Of a stretch of 48,512 nt of DNA, positions 1-10,562 are shown one piece after another. A program made the translations under genes and the position numbers. The notes beneath the pieces were generated by a model. It had not been told where the DNA came from. It saw nothing but the letters and a program-made list of their open reading frames with translations, and ran no database searches. Every line of letters starts with the position of its first letter. Within the stretch, counting starts at the first letter, position 1. Where the stretch lies: positions 1 to 48,512 of the forward strand of contig DYFL01000005.1 of the NCBI GenBank assembly GCA_020725195.1, read 5' to 3'. The DNA comes from Hydrogenophilus sp. Its GTDB lineage: Bacteria; Pseudomonadota; Gammaproteobacteria; Burkholderiales; Thiobacillaceae.

Positions 1-85
1 TCAGGGGTCAGGGGTCAGGGGTCAGGGGTCAGGGGTCAGGGGTCAGGGGTCAGGGGTCTTTTCTGATCCCTGACCCCTGACCCCT
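1..85. repeat. Heptamer tandem repeat hairpin (TCAGGGG)
   Basis: Eight perfect tandem copies of TCAGGGG (1-56) are followed by a short spacer and then the complementary heptamer CCCCTGA in two to three copies (about 66-85), so the locus can fold into a long G-rich/C-rich hairpin. It lies immediately after the hemA stop codon and its left end is cut by the window edge. It may act as a transcription boundary for hemA, but that is inference. Confidence 0.85.
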
Positions 86-1334
86 ACTCCTCATGCAGGT
101 TGTAGAGCCGTGAGAGGAGGCGAGCCAGGGCCTCGCGCTCGGCGCCGTCGGCGTGGTTGAGGGCGTGGCTGGGGTCGTGCAGGAGCTTGTTCATGAGGCC
201 CTGGCTCATGGCCTCCAGGACCTCCTTGGGGTCGTCGCCGCGGGCGAGGAGCTTCTTCGCCTTCTCCAGCTCGTGGCGGCGCATGCGCTCGGCGTGGTCG
301 CGCAGGGCCCGCACCACGGGCACGGCGCGGCGCGAGTCGATCCAGCGCATGAACTCCGAGACGTTGGCGGCGATGATGGCCTCGGCGTGGTCGACCGCGG
401 CGTGCCGCGCGTCGTGGCCGGCGCGCACCACCTCGCCCAGGTCGTCGACGGTGTAGAGGAAGACGTCGGCAAGCTCGCCCACCTCGGCCTCGATGTCGCG
501 CGGCACGGCCAGGTCCACCATGAACATGGGCCGGTGCTTCCTGAGCTTCACGGCGCGCTCGGCCATGCCCAGGCCCAGGATGGGCAGGGGGCTCGCGGTG
601 GAGGTGACGACAATGTCGTAGTCGGCGAGCAGCTCGGGCAGGGCATTGAGCGCCGCCGCCTCGCCGCCGAGCCTGTGCGCGAGCTCGCGCGCACGCTCCA
701 CGGTGCGGTTGACCACCAGGGTCTTGCGCGGCCTGCGCGCGGCGAAGTGGGTGGCCACCAGCTCGATCATCTCGCCGGCGCCGATGTAGAGCACCGCCTG
801 CTCGTGGATGGAGGGGAAGATGCGCTCGGCGAGCGTCACCGCCGCCGCGGCCATGGACACCGTGTTGGCGCCGATCTGGGTGCTTGAGCGCACCTCCTTG
901 GCCACCGAGAAGGTGCGCTGGAAGAGCTTGTTGAGCAGCAGGCCCAGGGTGCCGATGTCCTTGGCGCGGTCCGCGGCCTGCTTCATCTGGCCCAGGATCT
1001 GGGTCTCGCCCAGGACCATGGAGTCCAGGCCCGAGGCGACGCGGAAGGCGTGGCTCACGGCCTGGTCGTCGGGCAGCAGATAGAGGTAGGGCTTCACCTC
1101 CCTGGCCGGCAGGGAGTGGAAGGCGGCCAGCCATTCGGCCACCGCCTCGGGCTCCTTGGTGCTGCAGTAGATCTCGGTGCGGTTGCAGGTCGAGAGGATG
1201 GCCGCCTCGCGGGCGAGCTTCTGCCCGGTCACGTCGACCAGGGCGCGCTCCAGGATGTCGGGCGGGAAGGCGACGCGCTCGCGGATGGCGACGGGGGCGG
1301 TATGGTGGTTCACGCCGCAGGCGAAGAGCTGCAT
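84..1334 (-). CDS. hemA: Glutamyl-tRNA reductase
   Basis: Cytoplasmic enzyme that reduces glutamyl-tRNA(Glu) to glutamate-1-semialdehyde with NADPH, the first committed step of C5-pathway tetrapyrrole synthesis. At 416 residues it has the usual length. The N-terminus [20 protein letters not shown] and the STCNRTE motif are typical; C50 is the expected catalytic cysteine. A GAGEM nucleotide-binding motif follows and the C-terminal dimerisation helices are complete. Its stop codon touches the heptamer repeat at the left edge. hemF and hemB, also haem genes, are in this window but in separate units. Confidence 0.97.
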   Translation of the reverse strand: MQLFACGVNHHTAPVAIRERVAFPPDILERALVDVTGQKLAREAAILSTCNRTEIYCSTKEPEAVAEWLAAFHSLPAREVKPYLYLLPDDQAVSHAFRVASGLDSMVLGETQILGQMKQAADRAKDIGTLGLLLNKLFQRTFSVAKEVRSSTQIGANTVSMAAAAVTLAERIFPSIHEQAVLYIGAGEMIELVATHFAARRPRKTLVVNRTVERARELAHRLGGEAAALNALPELLADYDIVVTSTASPLPILGLGMAERAVKLRKHRPMFMVDLAVPRDIEAEVGELADVFLYTVDDLGEVVRAGHDARHAAVDHAEAIIAANVSEFMRWIDSRRAVPVVRALRDHAERMRRHELEKAKKLLARGDDPKEVLEAMSQGLMNKLLHDPSHALNHADGAEREALARLLSRLYNLHEE

Positions 1335-1428
1335 CGGACGGAAGGGCTAGAAAAAACAGAAGGTTGGCATTTTAGCGCGAAGCGGCGCAATTCAGCCCAA
1401 GTTCGGCCCTGGTCGGCGCGGCAGGGCG

Positions 1429-4400
1429 TCAGAAACCCTGCTCCTCCACCCATGGGTTGGGGTTGGGCTTGGTCGGCGGCAGCAGCTTCTTGAGCCGGGT
1501 CGAGATCGAATCCTTGGGCTCCGCCGGCGGGGCGGGCTCGGCGGGCGGCTGCGCGGCCTCCTTGTCCTTGGCCTCGGCGCCCGCGGCGGGCTCTGCCTGT
1601 GCGGCCGGCTGGGCAGGCTTGGCGAGCTGCGCGGGGGATGCGCCCGGCCGGGCGGCGGGGGCGGGCGACGGCGCGACCGCCTGGGGCGGCTTCGCCGAGG
1701 GCTCCGCAGCGGGGCGCGCGGCAGGCGCGGCCGGCTTGCCCGGTGCGGCGGGGGCGGGCGGATGAGACGCACCCGGCTGTGCGGCCGCCGCGGTGGTCGG
1801 CGCCTGGGCCGCGGGCGGGCTGGGTGGGGCCTCCGCGGGCGGGGCGGCGACGGGGGGCGCGGGCCGCGGCAGGGGGGCTGCCGGGGTCGGGTTCCGGGCC
1901 TCGAAGGCCCGCACCTCCTCTTCCCAGGAGCGCTCGCGCCCGAGCTCCGCGCTCACGACCAGGGGCCGCAGGGCGGGCTCCAGGAGCTTGAGCAGCTGCA
2001 CCGGCAGGCCGCTGGTGAAGTGGTAGTCCTTGGCCGCCTCGCCGGGGACCAGCACGGTCATGACGCCGTAGAAGCGCCTGCCCATGAAGAAGGCGAAGGT
2101 GGCCACCCGGTTCACGACGCGGGATTCGAGCACCGCGCCGCCGGGCGCGTAGGTCTCGTAGCGGTGGTCGCCGGTGCCGGTCTTGCCGCCGATGGCGAGG
2201 CGGCCGCCGTCGGGCAGGGCGTAGGCCTCGCGCAGGCGCCGGGCGGTGCCCTCCTGGACCACGTTCACCAGGGCCTTCTGCACCACCTGGGCGACGGCCG
2301 CGGGGAAGACGCGCTCGCCCTCGGGCCGGCTGCGCCTGAACACGGTCTCGTAGGGGGTGCCCGCCGCGAACTCCAGGCGGTTGATGGCGGCGGTGGGCAG
2401 CCGGACGCCGTCGTTGAGGATGACGCCCATGAGCTCGGCCAGGGCCGCCGGCCGGTCTGCGGAGGAGCCGATGGCGGAGGCGTAGGAGGGCACCAGGCTG
2501 GAGAAGGGGTAGCCGAGCCGGCGCCAGCGGCTGTGGATCTCCTCGAAGGCCTCGATCTCCAGGAGGGAGAGGATGCGGCTGTCCTGGGCGTTCTTGCGCC
2601 CGGTCTTGAACAGCCATTCGTAGACCTCCACCCGCTGCTCGGCGCTGGCCGCGACGATGTCCGACCAGCCGGCCTTGGGGTGGGCGGCGAGATGGGCCAC
2701 CAGCCACAGCTCCAGGGGGTGGATCTGGGCGATGTAGCCGCGGTCGGCGAGGCTGAACCTGTCCGGGCCGTAGGTCTCGTAGAGGCCCGCCAGGGCCTTG
2801 TCGTCATAGGCCGCGGGGTTGGCGAGGCGGCCTCTCATGAAGGCGCTGAAGGCCGCCGGGTCGGCGGCGGGATACAGATAGCGGTGCACGGCGGCGAGCC
2901 GGCGCGGGTGGGCCGCCAGGTGGTTGAGCAGGTTGGCCGCGGCCTCCTCGGGCTTGAGTCCCCGGTACTTCTTGTAGAAGCGGGCGAGGAACTCCTTGCC
3001 CTCCTTGTCGGCGAACTTGGCCAGGTAGGTCTTGCGCCGGGGATCCTCGGCGTCCTCCAGCACGCGGGCGGCCGTGCCCGGGGCGCGGTACATGAAGTGG
3101 CGCACGATGTCGCGCATGAGCCGGATGAAGGGCAGGTTCACCGAGTTGCGCGTGGCCTCCCACAGGTTCATCACCTTGAAGTTGTCCTCCCTGTTGAAGT
3201 TGGCGAAATAGTGCAGGCCGCCGCCGGTGAAGAAGGCCTCGCCCGGGTTCGCCGAATAGGTCCGGTTCATGGCCGCGGTGAGCATGGCGGTGAGGCTCCT
3301 GTCCTGGGCCTGCAGCAGGTACTGCACGGCCCAGCGCGAGAGCACGTCGCGCTCGGGGACCTGGACGCGGGCGAGCTGCTCGCGCTTCATCCAGGCGTAC
3401 TGGGTGTGCAGCTCGGCGACGACGGACAGATAGGTGATCAGGGTGCGCAGCTTGGCCGAGGAGCCCATGTCCAGCTTGGCGCCCTGGTTGATGTCGAAGG
3501 GCTGGTCCAGGTTGTCGGCCTGCACGCGCAGCAGGGCGCCGTCGTCCGTGAGCTCGTAGAGGGTGAAGCTGTAGATGGGCTTCGCGAGGTCGTTGCCCGG
3601 CGAGAGCAGGTACTGGCCGTAGAGCCCGGAGGCCTCGACCACCACCGGGTCGCTGAGCTGCTGCAGGAATTCCGAGACCAGGCGCTGGCTGTGGGCGTGC
3701 AGGGTGGTGTCGACCGTGAGGTCCAGGCGGTCCAGGTCGTAGAGGCGCGGCACCCCGAGCATCTGCGCCAGCTCCACGCGGATGGCGTTGGTGGCCTTGT
3801 TTTCCACGAAGTTCGGGCGCGCCCCGGTACGTCCGCCGTCCCCTGCCGCGCCGGGCGCCGAGGTCCCCGCCCCCTTGCCCAGCGCTCCCCCGTTTGCGGT
3901 GGCGCCGCGCGCCGATGCCCTTGCGAAGGCGATGTCTTCTTGCAGGGCGAGGTCGCGGAAGGGCCGGGAGATGACGCCGGCGTCGGCGAGCAGCCTCAGG
4001 TGCGCGTTGGCCAGCTCGTTCAGCTCCTCGCGGCCGGCGATCAGGTAGTAGGACGGCCGGCGCTGGGAGAGGAGCAGGCCCAGCACGTGCTTGTAGGCGC
4101 GCGCGGCCTCCGAGCTCTGCTGCGGCTTGTGCAGGAGCCGGTTCACGCTGTCGAAATCCAGGCCGAACCACGCCGCCAGGCCGTCGCCCACGCCGTGGAC
4201 CTCGCCGTAGCCGGGGGCGGCGGCCAGCGGCACCGTGTTGAGGTAGTCGCGCACGATGCGGTGCCGCGAGACGCGGGTGTCCGCCCCTTCCAGGTAGGCG
4301 CGCACCGAGGCGGAGGCCATCTGGGTGAGCTTGTCGCCGGCGGTCATGGTGAGGCCGTCGGGCGCATGGCGGAACTTCTCGATCTGGGTGGCGAGCGTGG

Positions 4401-5016
4401 AGCCGCCGGGCACGTTGCGGCCGGGGTCGACGATCTGCATGCCCTTCTCCAGCACGGCCTGGGCGAGGCGGTCCCACTCCACGGCGGGGTTGCGGCGCGG
4501 GTGGTTGGGGTCGAGCAGCTCGCGGTTCTCGATGAACAGCAGGGTGTTGGCCACCACCGGCGGGATGTCGATGAAGTCCGCATAGACGTGGCGGGGGTAG
4601 CGGTGGCTGGAGAGGGTCTCGCCTGCGCAGTCGGTCAGGCCGAGGCCGGCCGTGTTCTTTTCCCGGTAGGGCAGGTAGAGGCCGTAGCCGGCGAGCTGCC
4701 CCATCTGCTCGGAGATGCGCGCCTGGTGGGTGATCTCGTAGCCTCGGGCCGCGAGGCGCCGGCTGAATTCGGGCAGCCCCACGTAGCCCAGGCGGATGTC
4801 GTAGGGGCCGGCCGCCGGGAAATGGATGTCCGGGCTGGGGCCGGCCTCCAGGCTGTAGGTGAGGCGCCTGGCGTAGTCCGAGAGGAACAGGGCCTGCAGG
4901 GGCGAGGCGACGAACTCGTAGAGCGCGGCGCCCGCCAGGACGGCGGCGCCGAGCCAGACGGCGATCCTGAGGCGGCGGCGGCCTCTGGAGCGGCGTGCTT
5001 CCAGGCTCTCGAACAT
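1429..5016 (-). CDS. Large divergent class A penicillin-binding protein (transglycosylase/transpeptidase)
   Basis: Predicted inner-membrane protein of 1195 residues that would polymerise and cross-link peptidoglycan. One membrane segment lies near residues 18-38. The GT51 region has ENREL at 163-167, a variant of EDxxF that keeps the catalytic Glu, and GGSTLATQ at 204-211. The transpeptidase part shows SSAK at 519-522, SVN at 625-627 and KTG from K945. It is much longer than mrcA in this window because of a long insert before and inside the transpeptidase domain and an Ala/Pro-rich tail from about residue 1042. A Gly/Ala-rich stretch encoded near 3820-3930, just before the ENKATNAIR segment, may be a lineage-specific insertion. 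It is flanked by hemA and hemF without overlap. The GT51 and transpeptidase assignment is firm; the exact role is not. Confidence 0.85.
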   Translation of the reverse strand: MFESLEARRSRGRRRLRIAVWLGAAVLAGAALYEFVASPLQALFLSDYARRLTYSLEAGPSPDIHFPAAGPYDIRLGYVGLPEFSRRLAARGYEITHQARISEQMGQLAGYGLYLPYREKNTAGLGLTDCAGETLSSHRYPRHVYADFIDIPPVVANTLLFIENRELLDPNHPRRNPAVEWDRLAQAVLEKGMQIVDPGRNVPGGSTLATQIEKFRHAPDGLTMTAGDKLTQMASASVRAYLEGADTRVSRHRIVRDYLNTVPLAAAPGYGEVHGVGDGLAAWFGLDFDSVNRLLHKPQQSSEAARAYKHVLGLLLSQRRPSYYLIAGREELNELANAHLRLLADAGVISRPFRDLALQEDIAFARASARGATANGGALGKGAGTSAPGAAGDGGRTGARPNFVENKATNAIRVELAQMLGVPRLYDLDRLDLTVDTTLHAHSQRLVSEFLQQLSDPVVVEASGLYGQYLLSPGNDLAKPIYSFTLYELTDDGALLRVQADNLDQPFDINQGAKLDMGSSAKLRTLITYLSVVAELHTQYAWMKREQLARVQVPERDVLSRWAVQYLLQAQDRSLTAMLTAAMNRTYSANPGEAFFTGGGLHYFANFNREDNFKVMNLWEATRNSVNLPFIRLMRDIVRHFMYRAPGTAARVLEDAEDPRRKTYLAKFADKEGKEFLARFYKKYRGLKPEEAAANLLNHLAAHPRRLAAVHRYLYPAADPAAFSAFMRGRLANPAAYDDKALAGLYETYGPDRFSLADRGYIAQIHPLELWLVAHLAAHPKAGWSDIVAASAEQRVEVYEWLFKTGRKNAQDSRILSLLEIEAFEEIHSRWRRLGYPFSSLVPSYASAIGSSADRPAALAELMGVILNDGVRLPTAAINRLEFAAGTPYETVFRRSRPEGERVFPAAVAQVVQKALVNVVQEGTARRLREAYALPDGGRLAIGGKTGTGDHRYETYAPGGAVLESRVVNRVATFAFFMGRRFYGVMTVLVPGEAAKDYHFTSGLPVQLLKLLEPALRPLVVSAELGRERSWEEEVRAFEARNPTPAAPLPRPAPPVAAPPAEAPPSPPAAQAPTTAAAAQPGASHPPAPAAPGKPAAPAARPAAEPSAKPPQAVAPSPAPAARPGASPAQLAKPAQPAAQAEPAAGAEAKDKEAAQPPAEPAPPAEPKDSISTRLKKLLPPTKPNPNPWVEEQGF

Positions 5017-5036
5017 CAGGCCCCCTCGTGAAACGC

Positions 5037-5099
5037 AACGTCGCTTTGCGACGCTTTGTCCCTCTCCCCCGCAAGCGGGGGAGAGTTGGGAGAGAGGGA
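5037..5099. repeat. Palindromic intergenic element (CCCTCTCCC...GAGAGGG family)
   Basis: In the gap between hemF and the large PBP gene, a GTCGC/GCGAC hairpin is followed by CCCCCGC/GCGGGGG and then GAGAGTTGGGAGAGAGGG. The same arrangement (small GC hairpin, a GTTTG/CTTTG link, CCCGC-N2-GCGGG, GAGxGTTGGGxAGAG) occurs inside murB at about 37935-38030, so both belong to one dispersed family. The class resembles REP-like elements. Confidence 0.7.
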
Positions 5100-5133
5100 A
5101 CGATCATGCCGACGATAGCACTGCATAAAGCGC

Positions 5134-6189
<1,056 letters not shown>

Positions 6190-6239
6190 TCAAGCGCGCG
6201 GCAAGTTTAGCACGTCGCCGGCGCGCCACGCGGCCGGGC

Positions 6240-7208
6240 TCACGCGCCCGCCTCCAGGAAGGCGAGGAGCCGGCGGGGCAGCCAGTCGAGCCGCCCCGGG
6301 AAGGGGCCGGTCATGAAGCCGGCGTGGCCGCCCTGCGCCGGGTAATCCAGGCGCACCCCGGCGGAGACCGCCTCGCGGCCGGGCAGGGCCTCGCGGGGCA
6401 GGAAGGGGTCGTTGAGGGCATGCAGGATGAGGCTGGGCACGGCGATGCCCTGGAGCCAGGGCTTGGCGCCGCTGCGCCGCCAGTAGTCCTCGGCATCGCG
6501 AAAGCCGTGCAGCGGCGCGGTGACCCGGTCGTCGAAGGCGCGCAGGCTGCGCAGCGCATCGAGGTCGACGCCATCGAGCAGCCCGGGGTGGATCTCGCGC
6601 TTGGCGCGGATCTTGGCCTTGAGGCTGGCGAGGAAGTGGCGGGCGTAGACGCGGTTGCAGCCCCGGTCCAGGGCCCGCCCTGCGGCGACCATGTCGACGG
6701 GGGCGGAGACCGCGGCGGCGCGCCGCACGAGGCGGCCCGCCTGCGCGCCCGCCTCGCCCAGCCACTTGAGCAGGGCGTTGCCGCCCAGGGAGACGCCCAC
6801 GGCATGGAGCGGCGCCGCGCCGGCCAGGGGCGCGAGCTGGCCGAGGACGGCGCCGACGGTCTCGCTGTCGCCGGCGTGGTAGGCGCGGGGCAGGCGGTTG
6901 GGCTCCCCGGAGCAGCCCCGGAAGTGGGCCACCACGCCGCGCCAGCCCCGGTCCCGCAGCGCGCCCATGAGGGCAAGCGCATAGTGGCTGCGGGAGCTGC
7001 CCTCCAGGCCATGGAACAGCACCACCAGGGGGGCGGCGTCCGGGCCGTCGAGCCAGTCGAGGTCGAGGAAGTCGCCGTCCGGCAGCTCCCAGCGGGCACG
7101 CCGGTAGGCGAAGGCCGGCAGGCGCGGGGTGAGCGCGGGGTAGATCGTCTGCAGGTGGCCGCCGGGCAGCCAGGCCGGGGCGCGGTAGGGCGGGCTCGGC
7201 GCGGCCAA
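6240..7208 (-). CDS. YheT-like alpha/beta hydrolase
   Basis: Predicted hydrolase of the YheT/ABHD1-3 family, substrate unknown. Visible elements are LPGGHLQTIYPAL near the N-terminus, FHGLEGSS at the oxyanion loop, the nucleophile elbow GVSLGGN, NDPFLP for the acidic residue and GGHAGF for the histidine, giving a complete Ser-Asp-His triad. I placed the start at TTG 7208, ten bases after the purD stop, because family homology begins at APSPPYRAPAWLPGG; the reading frame stays open further upstream inside purD, but that part has no protein-like character. The start lacks a strong ribosome site and is probably coupled to purD translation. Confidence 0.85.
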   Translation of the reverse strand: MAAPSPPYRAPAWLPGGHLQTIYPALTPRLPAFAYRRARWELPDGDFLDLDWLDGPDAAPLVVLFHGLEGSSRSHYALALMGALRDRGWRGVVAHFRGCSGEPNRLPRAYHAGDSETVGAVLGQLAPLAGAAPLHAVGVSLGGNALLKWLGEAGAQAGRLVRRAAAVSAPVDMVAAGRALDRGCNRVYARHFLASLKAKIRAKREIHPGLLDGVDLDALRSLRAFDDRVTAPLHGFRDAEDYWRRSGAKPWLQGIAVPSLILHALNDPFLPREALPGREAVSAGVRLDYPAQGGHAGFMTGPFPGRLDWLPRRLLAFLEAGA

Positions 7209-7218
7209 GGCGCGGCGG

Positions 7219-8493
7219 CTACTTCTTCTTGCGTTGGATGGCGCGGTGGCCGATGTCGCGCCGCATCTGCCGGCCCGCGAACTCGATGCGGTCGGCGACC
7301 TCGTAGGCGAGCGCCTGGGCGATCTTGGCGGTGTCGCCCAGGGCGGTGACGCAGAGCACGCGGCCGCCGGCGGTGACCACCTTGTTGTCGCGCATGGCGG
7401 TGCCGGCATGGAAGACGTGGAAGTCCTCGCCCCCGGCGGGCAGGCCGGAGATCACGTCGCCCTTCTGCGGCTCCTCGGGGTAGCCGGCGGCGGCCAGCAC
7501 CACGCCCAGGGCGAAGCGGCGGTCCCACTCGGCCTCCACCTCGTCGAGCCGGCCCTCGATGGCGGCCTCGACGAGGTGGGCGAAGTCGTTCTTCAGCCGC
7601 ATCAGGATGGGCTGGGTCTCGGGGTCGCCCATGCGGCAGTTGAACTCCAGCACGCCGAGGCGGCCGTCCTCGCCGATCATGAGGCCGGCGTAGAGGAAGC
7701 CGGTGTAGGCGATGCCTTCCTGCTTCATGCCGGCGACCACGGGGCGGATCACCTCGCGCAGGATCCGGGCGTGCAGCTCCGGGGTCACCACCGGGGCGGG
7801 GGAGTAGGCGCCCATGCCGCCGGTGTTGGGGCCGCGGTCGCCGTCGAGCAGCCGCTTGTGGTCCTGGCTGGTGGCGAGGCTCAGCACGTTCTCGCCGTCC
7901 ACCATGACGATGAAGCTCGCCTCCTCGCCCGCGAGGCATTCCTCGATCACCACCCGGGCGCCGGCCTCGCCCATCTGGCCGCCGAGCATGTTGTCGACGG
8001 CGGCGTGGGCCTGCTCGAGGCTCTCGGCCACCACCACGCCCTTGCCGGCGGCCAGGCCGTCGGCCTTGACCACGATGGGCGCGCCTTGCGCCTCTATGTA
8101 GGCGTGGGCGGCGGCGGCGTCGGTGAAGGTGGCGTAGGCGGCGGTGGGGATGCCGTGGCGCACCATGAAGGCCTTGGCGAAGTCCTTGGAGGCCTCGAGC
8201 TGCGCGGCGGCCTGCACGGGGCCGAAGATCCTGAGCCCCGCGGCCCGGAAGGCGTCGACGATGCCGGCGGCGAGCGGCGCCTCCGGGCCCACCACGGTGA
8301 AGGCGACGTCCTCCTGGCGGGCGAAGGCGATGAGGTCCGGGAAGGCCGTCAGGTTGACGTTCTCCAGGCCTTCCTCGCAGGCCGTGCCGCCGTTGCCCGG
8401 GGCCACGTAGACGACCTGCACCCGCGGGCTCTGCTTGAGCCGCCAGGCCATGGCGTGCTCGCGCCCGCCGGAACCGATTACCAACAATTTCAT
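7219..8493 (-). CDS. purD: Phosphoribosylamine-glycine ligase
   Basis: ATP-grasp enzyme joining 5-phosphoribosylamine and glycine to GAR in purine synthesis. The N-terminus MKLLVIGSGGREHAMAW, the PGNGGTA segment, the GPNTGGMGAYSPAP motif of the ATP-grasp domain and FNCRMGDPETQ are all standard, and 424 residues is the usual length. The last codons are lysine-rich (RKKK). It follows purH on the same strand across a heptamer hairpin, so the two may be co-transcribed or separated by that hairpin. Confidence 0.98.
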   Translation of the reverse strand: MKLLVIGSGGREHAMAWRLKQSPRVQVVYVAPGNGGTACEEGLENVNLTAFPDLIAFARQEDVAFTVVGPEAPLAAGIVDAFRAAGLRIFGPVQAAAQLEASKDFAKAFMVRHGIPTAAYATFTDAAAAHAYIEAQGAPIVVKADGLAAGKGVVVAESLEQAHAAVDNMLGGQMGEAGARVVIEECLAGEEASFIVMVDGENVLSLATSQDHKRLLDGDRGPNTGGMGAYSPAPVVTPELHARILREVIRPVVAGMKQEGIAYTGFLYAGLMIGEDGRLGVLEFNCRMGDPETQPILMRLKNDFAHLVEAAIEGRLDEVEAEWDRRFALGVVLAAAGYPEEPQKGDVISGLPAGGEDFHVFHAGTAMRDNKVVTAGGRVLCVTALGDTAKIAQALAYEVADRIEFAGRQMRRDIGHRAIQRKKK

Positions 8494-8511
8494 ACGCGTC
8501 TCACGTTATAT

Positions 8512-8604
8512 CGGGGAAACGGGAAACGGGAAACGGGAAACGCGGGCAAGGCACCCGCCGTGGTCGAGGCTATACGTTTCCCGTTTCTCATTTCCCTTTT
8601 CCCG
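8512..8604. repeat. Heptamer hairpin (GGGAAAC) between purH and purD
   Basis: Four tandem copies of GGGAAAC (about 8512-8542), a roughly 32-base spacer, then the imperfect complementary arm CGTTTCCCGTTTCTC and further TTTCCC units to 8604. It fills most of the purH-purD gap. The same heptamer, in the same orientation, occurs on the other side of purH at 10177-10253. Confidence 0.85.
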
Positions 8605-8609
8605 CCGAG

Positions 8610-10163
8610 CTAATGCCGGAAATGGCGCATGCCGGTGAAGACCATGGCCATGCCGTGCTCGTCGGCGGCGGCGATGACCTCCTCGTCGCGCATGGAGCCG
8701 CCGGGCTGGATCACCGCCTTGACCCCGGCCTGCGCGGCCTGGTCGATGCCGTCGCGGAAGGGGAAGAAGGCGTCCGAGGCCATGACCGAGCCCTTCACCA
8801 CCAGGCCGGCATGCTCCGCCTTGATCGCGGCGATGCGGGCGGAGTTGACCCGGCTCATCTGGCCGGCGCCGACGCCGATGGTCATCTTGTCTTTCGCATA
8901 GACGATGGCGTTGGACTTGACGAACTTGGCCACGGCCCAGGCGAACAGGAGGTCGGCCATCTCCTGCTCGGTCGGGGCGCGGCGGGTCGCCACTTTCAGT
9001 TCGTTGTACAGCGCGAGGTCGGCGTCCTGCACCAGCAGGCCGCCGGTGACCCGCTTGTAGTCGAGGCGGCGGCCCGGCTCGGCCGGCCACTGGCCGCACT
9101 CGAGCACGCGCACGTTCTTCTTGGCGGCGGCGATCTCGACCGCGGCGGCGGCGACCCTGGGCGCGATGATCACCTCGACGAACTGGCGCTCGACGATGGC
9201 CTTCATGGTGCCGGCGTCGAGCTCGCCGTTGAAGGCGATGATGCCGCCGAAGGCCGACTCGGGGTCGGTCCCATAGGCGCGGTCGTAGGCCTCGAGCAGG
9301 CTCGATCCATAGGCGACGCCGCAGGGGTTGGCGTGCTTGACGATGACGCAGGCCGGCGCCGCGCTGAACTGCTTGACGCACTCCAGCGCGGCGTCGGCGT
9401 CGCCGATGTTGTTGTAGGAGAGCTCCTTGCCCTGCAGCTGGCGGGCGGTGGCGATGCTGGCCTCGCGGGCGCCTTCCTCGACGTAGAAGGCGGCGTTCTG
9501 GTGCGGGTTCTCGCCGTAGCGCATGCCCTGGGCCTTCCTGAACTGCAGGTTGACCGTCCTCGGGAATTCTGACCGCTCCACGAGCCTGCCGAAGTGGTTG
9601 GCGATGGCCCCGTCGTAGGCGGCGGTGTGCTCGAAGGCCTTGATCGCCAGGGAGAAGCGGGTGGCGTCGCTCACCGCGCCGCCGCCCGCCTGCATCTCGC
9701 CGACGACCACCGCGTAGTCGGCCGGGTCGGTGACGATGGTGACGTGCGCGTGGTTCTTGGCCGAGGAACGCACCATGGCCGGGCCGCCGATGTCGATGTT
9801 CTCGATCGCGTCCTCCAGGGTGCAGCCGGGCTTGGCGACGGTCTGTACGAAGGGGTAGAGGTTGACGCAGACCAGATCGATGCCGCCGATGCCGTGCCGG
9901 TCCATGGCGGCGACGTGCTCGGGCAGGTCGCGCCGGCCGAGGATGCCGCCGTGGATCTTTGGGTGCAGGGTCTTCACCCGCCCGTCGAGCATCTCCGGGA
10001 ATCCCGTGTAGTCGGCCACCTCGATCACCGGCAGCCCCGCGTCGCGCAGCGCCTTGGCGGTGCCGCCGGTGGACAGCAGCTCGACGCCCTGGTCGTGCAG
10101 GGCCCGGGCGAAGTCGACGAGGCCGGTCTTGTCGGATACGGAGAGGAGGGCGCGTTGGATCAT
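8610..10163 (-). CDS. purH: Bifunctional AICAR transformylase/IMP cyclohydrolase
   Basis: Catalyses the last two steps of IMP synthesis: formyl transfer from 10-formyl-THF to AICAR, then ring closure. 517 residues. The N-terminal MGS-like cyclohydrolase region begins [19 protein letters not shown] and contains the STGGTAKAL and [15 protein letters not shown] motifs. The transformylase region has [13 protein letters not shown] and the catalytic KHANPCGVA segment. It sits between fis and purD, a common betaproteobacterial order. Confidence 0.98.
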   Translation of the reverse strand: MIQRALLSVSDKTGLVDFARALHDQGVELLSTGGTAKALRDAGLPVIEVADYTGFPEMLDGRVKTLHPKIHGGILGRRDLPEHVAAMDRHGIGGIDLVCVNLYPFVQTVAKPGCTLEDAIENIDIGGPAMVRSSAKNHAHVTIVTDPADYAVVVGEMQAGGGAVSDATRFSLAIKAFEHTAAYDGAIANHFGRLVERSEFPRTVNLQFRKAQGMRYGENPHQNAAFYVEEGAREASIATARQLQGKELSYNNIGDADAALECVKQFSAAPACVIVKHANPCGVAYGSSLLEAYDRAYGTDPESAFGGIIAFNGELDAGTMKAIVERQFVEVIIAPRVAAAAVEIAAAKKNVRVLECGQWPAEPGRRLDYKRVTGGLLVQDADLALYNELKVATRRAPTEQEMADLLFAWAVAKFVKSNAIVYAKDKMTIGVGAGQMSRVNSARIAAIKAEHAGLVVKGSVMASDAFFPFRDGIDQAAQAGVKAVIQPGGSMRDEEVIAAADEHGMAMVFTGMRHFRH

Positions 10164-10176
10164 GGTTGGGTTATCG

Positions 10177-10253
10177 GGGAAACGGGAAACGGGAAACGGG
10201 AAACGGGAAACGGGAAACGGGAAACGGGAAATGGGAAATGGGAAATGGGAAAC
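10177..10253. repeat. Eleven-unit GGGAAAC/T heptamer array
   Basis: Exactly eleven contiguous 7-base units lie between fis and purH: seven GGGAAAC, three GGGAAAT and one GGGAAAC. Unlike the other heptamer loci here, I see only one arm and no clear complementary arm. The three consecutive variant units suggest expansion by slippage after a C-to-T change. It is not coding and lies just upstream of the purH start. Confidence 0.9.
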
Positions 10254-10293
10254 GCAAACCCCTCAACCCCGTGCAAGTCCCGCATCATCGGGC

Positions 10294-10536
10294 TTATTTG
10301 ATCCCATGCTGCTGCATCTTCTTGCGCAGGGTGTTGCGGTTGATGCCGAGCATCTCGGCGGCGCGGCTCTGGTTGCCGCCGGCGTGGTTCAGCACCATCT
10401 CCAGGCAGGGCTTCTCCACGCATTGGATGACCATGTCGTAGACGTTGGCGGCGGGCTCGCCGTCGAGGTCGCGGAAGTACTGCTCGAGCACGCGGCGCAC
10501 GCAGACGGCGAGTTCGTTTTCGTTCTTGGTTTTCAT
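10294..10536 (-). CDS. fis: Fis family nucleoid-associated DNA-binding protein
   Basis: An 80-residue Fis protein: a DNA-bending nucleoid protein and global regulator of growth-linked promoters. The C-terminal helix-turn-helix NQSRAAEMLGINRNTLRKKM is diagnostic. The N-terminal part before the dimerisation helices is short. The start ATG at 10536 is preceded by AGGGAA at good spacing. It lies 26 bases after dusB on the same strand, the classic dusB-fis operon, with purH downstream beyond the heptamer array. Confidence 0.95.
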   Translation of the reverse strand: MKTKNENELAVCVRRVLEQYFRDLDGEPAANVYDMVIQCVEKPCLEMVLNHAGGNQSRAAEMLGINRNTLRKKMQQHGIK

Positions 10537-10562
10537 CCGTTTCCCTGAGCGTATGGTTGTGT

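Noticed and set aside
1-85. Possible CRISPR array
   Set aside because: Units are 7 bases with no spacers, followed by a complementary arm; this is a tandem-repeat hairpin, not repeats with unique spacers.
1762-5031. Very long open frames on the plus strand opposite the large PBP gene and similar long frames opposite hemF, purD, lpxC, murD and murF
   Set aside because: They mirror real genes on the other strand, are rich in Gly/Val/His/Gln or Arg/Pro, show no recognisable domains and are expected in very GC-rich DNA.
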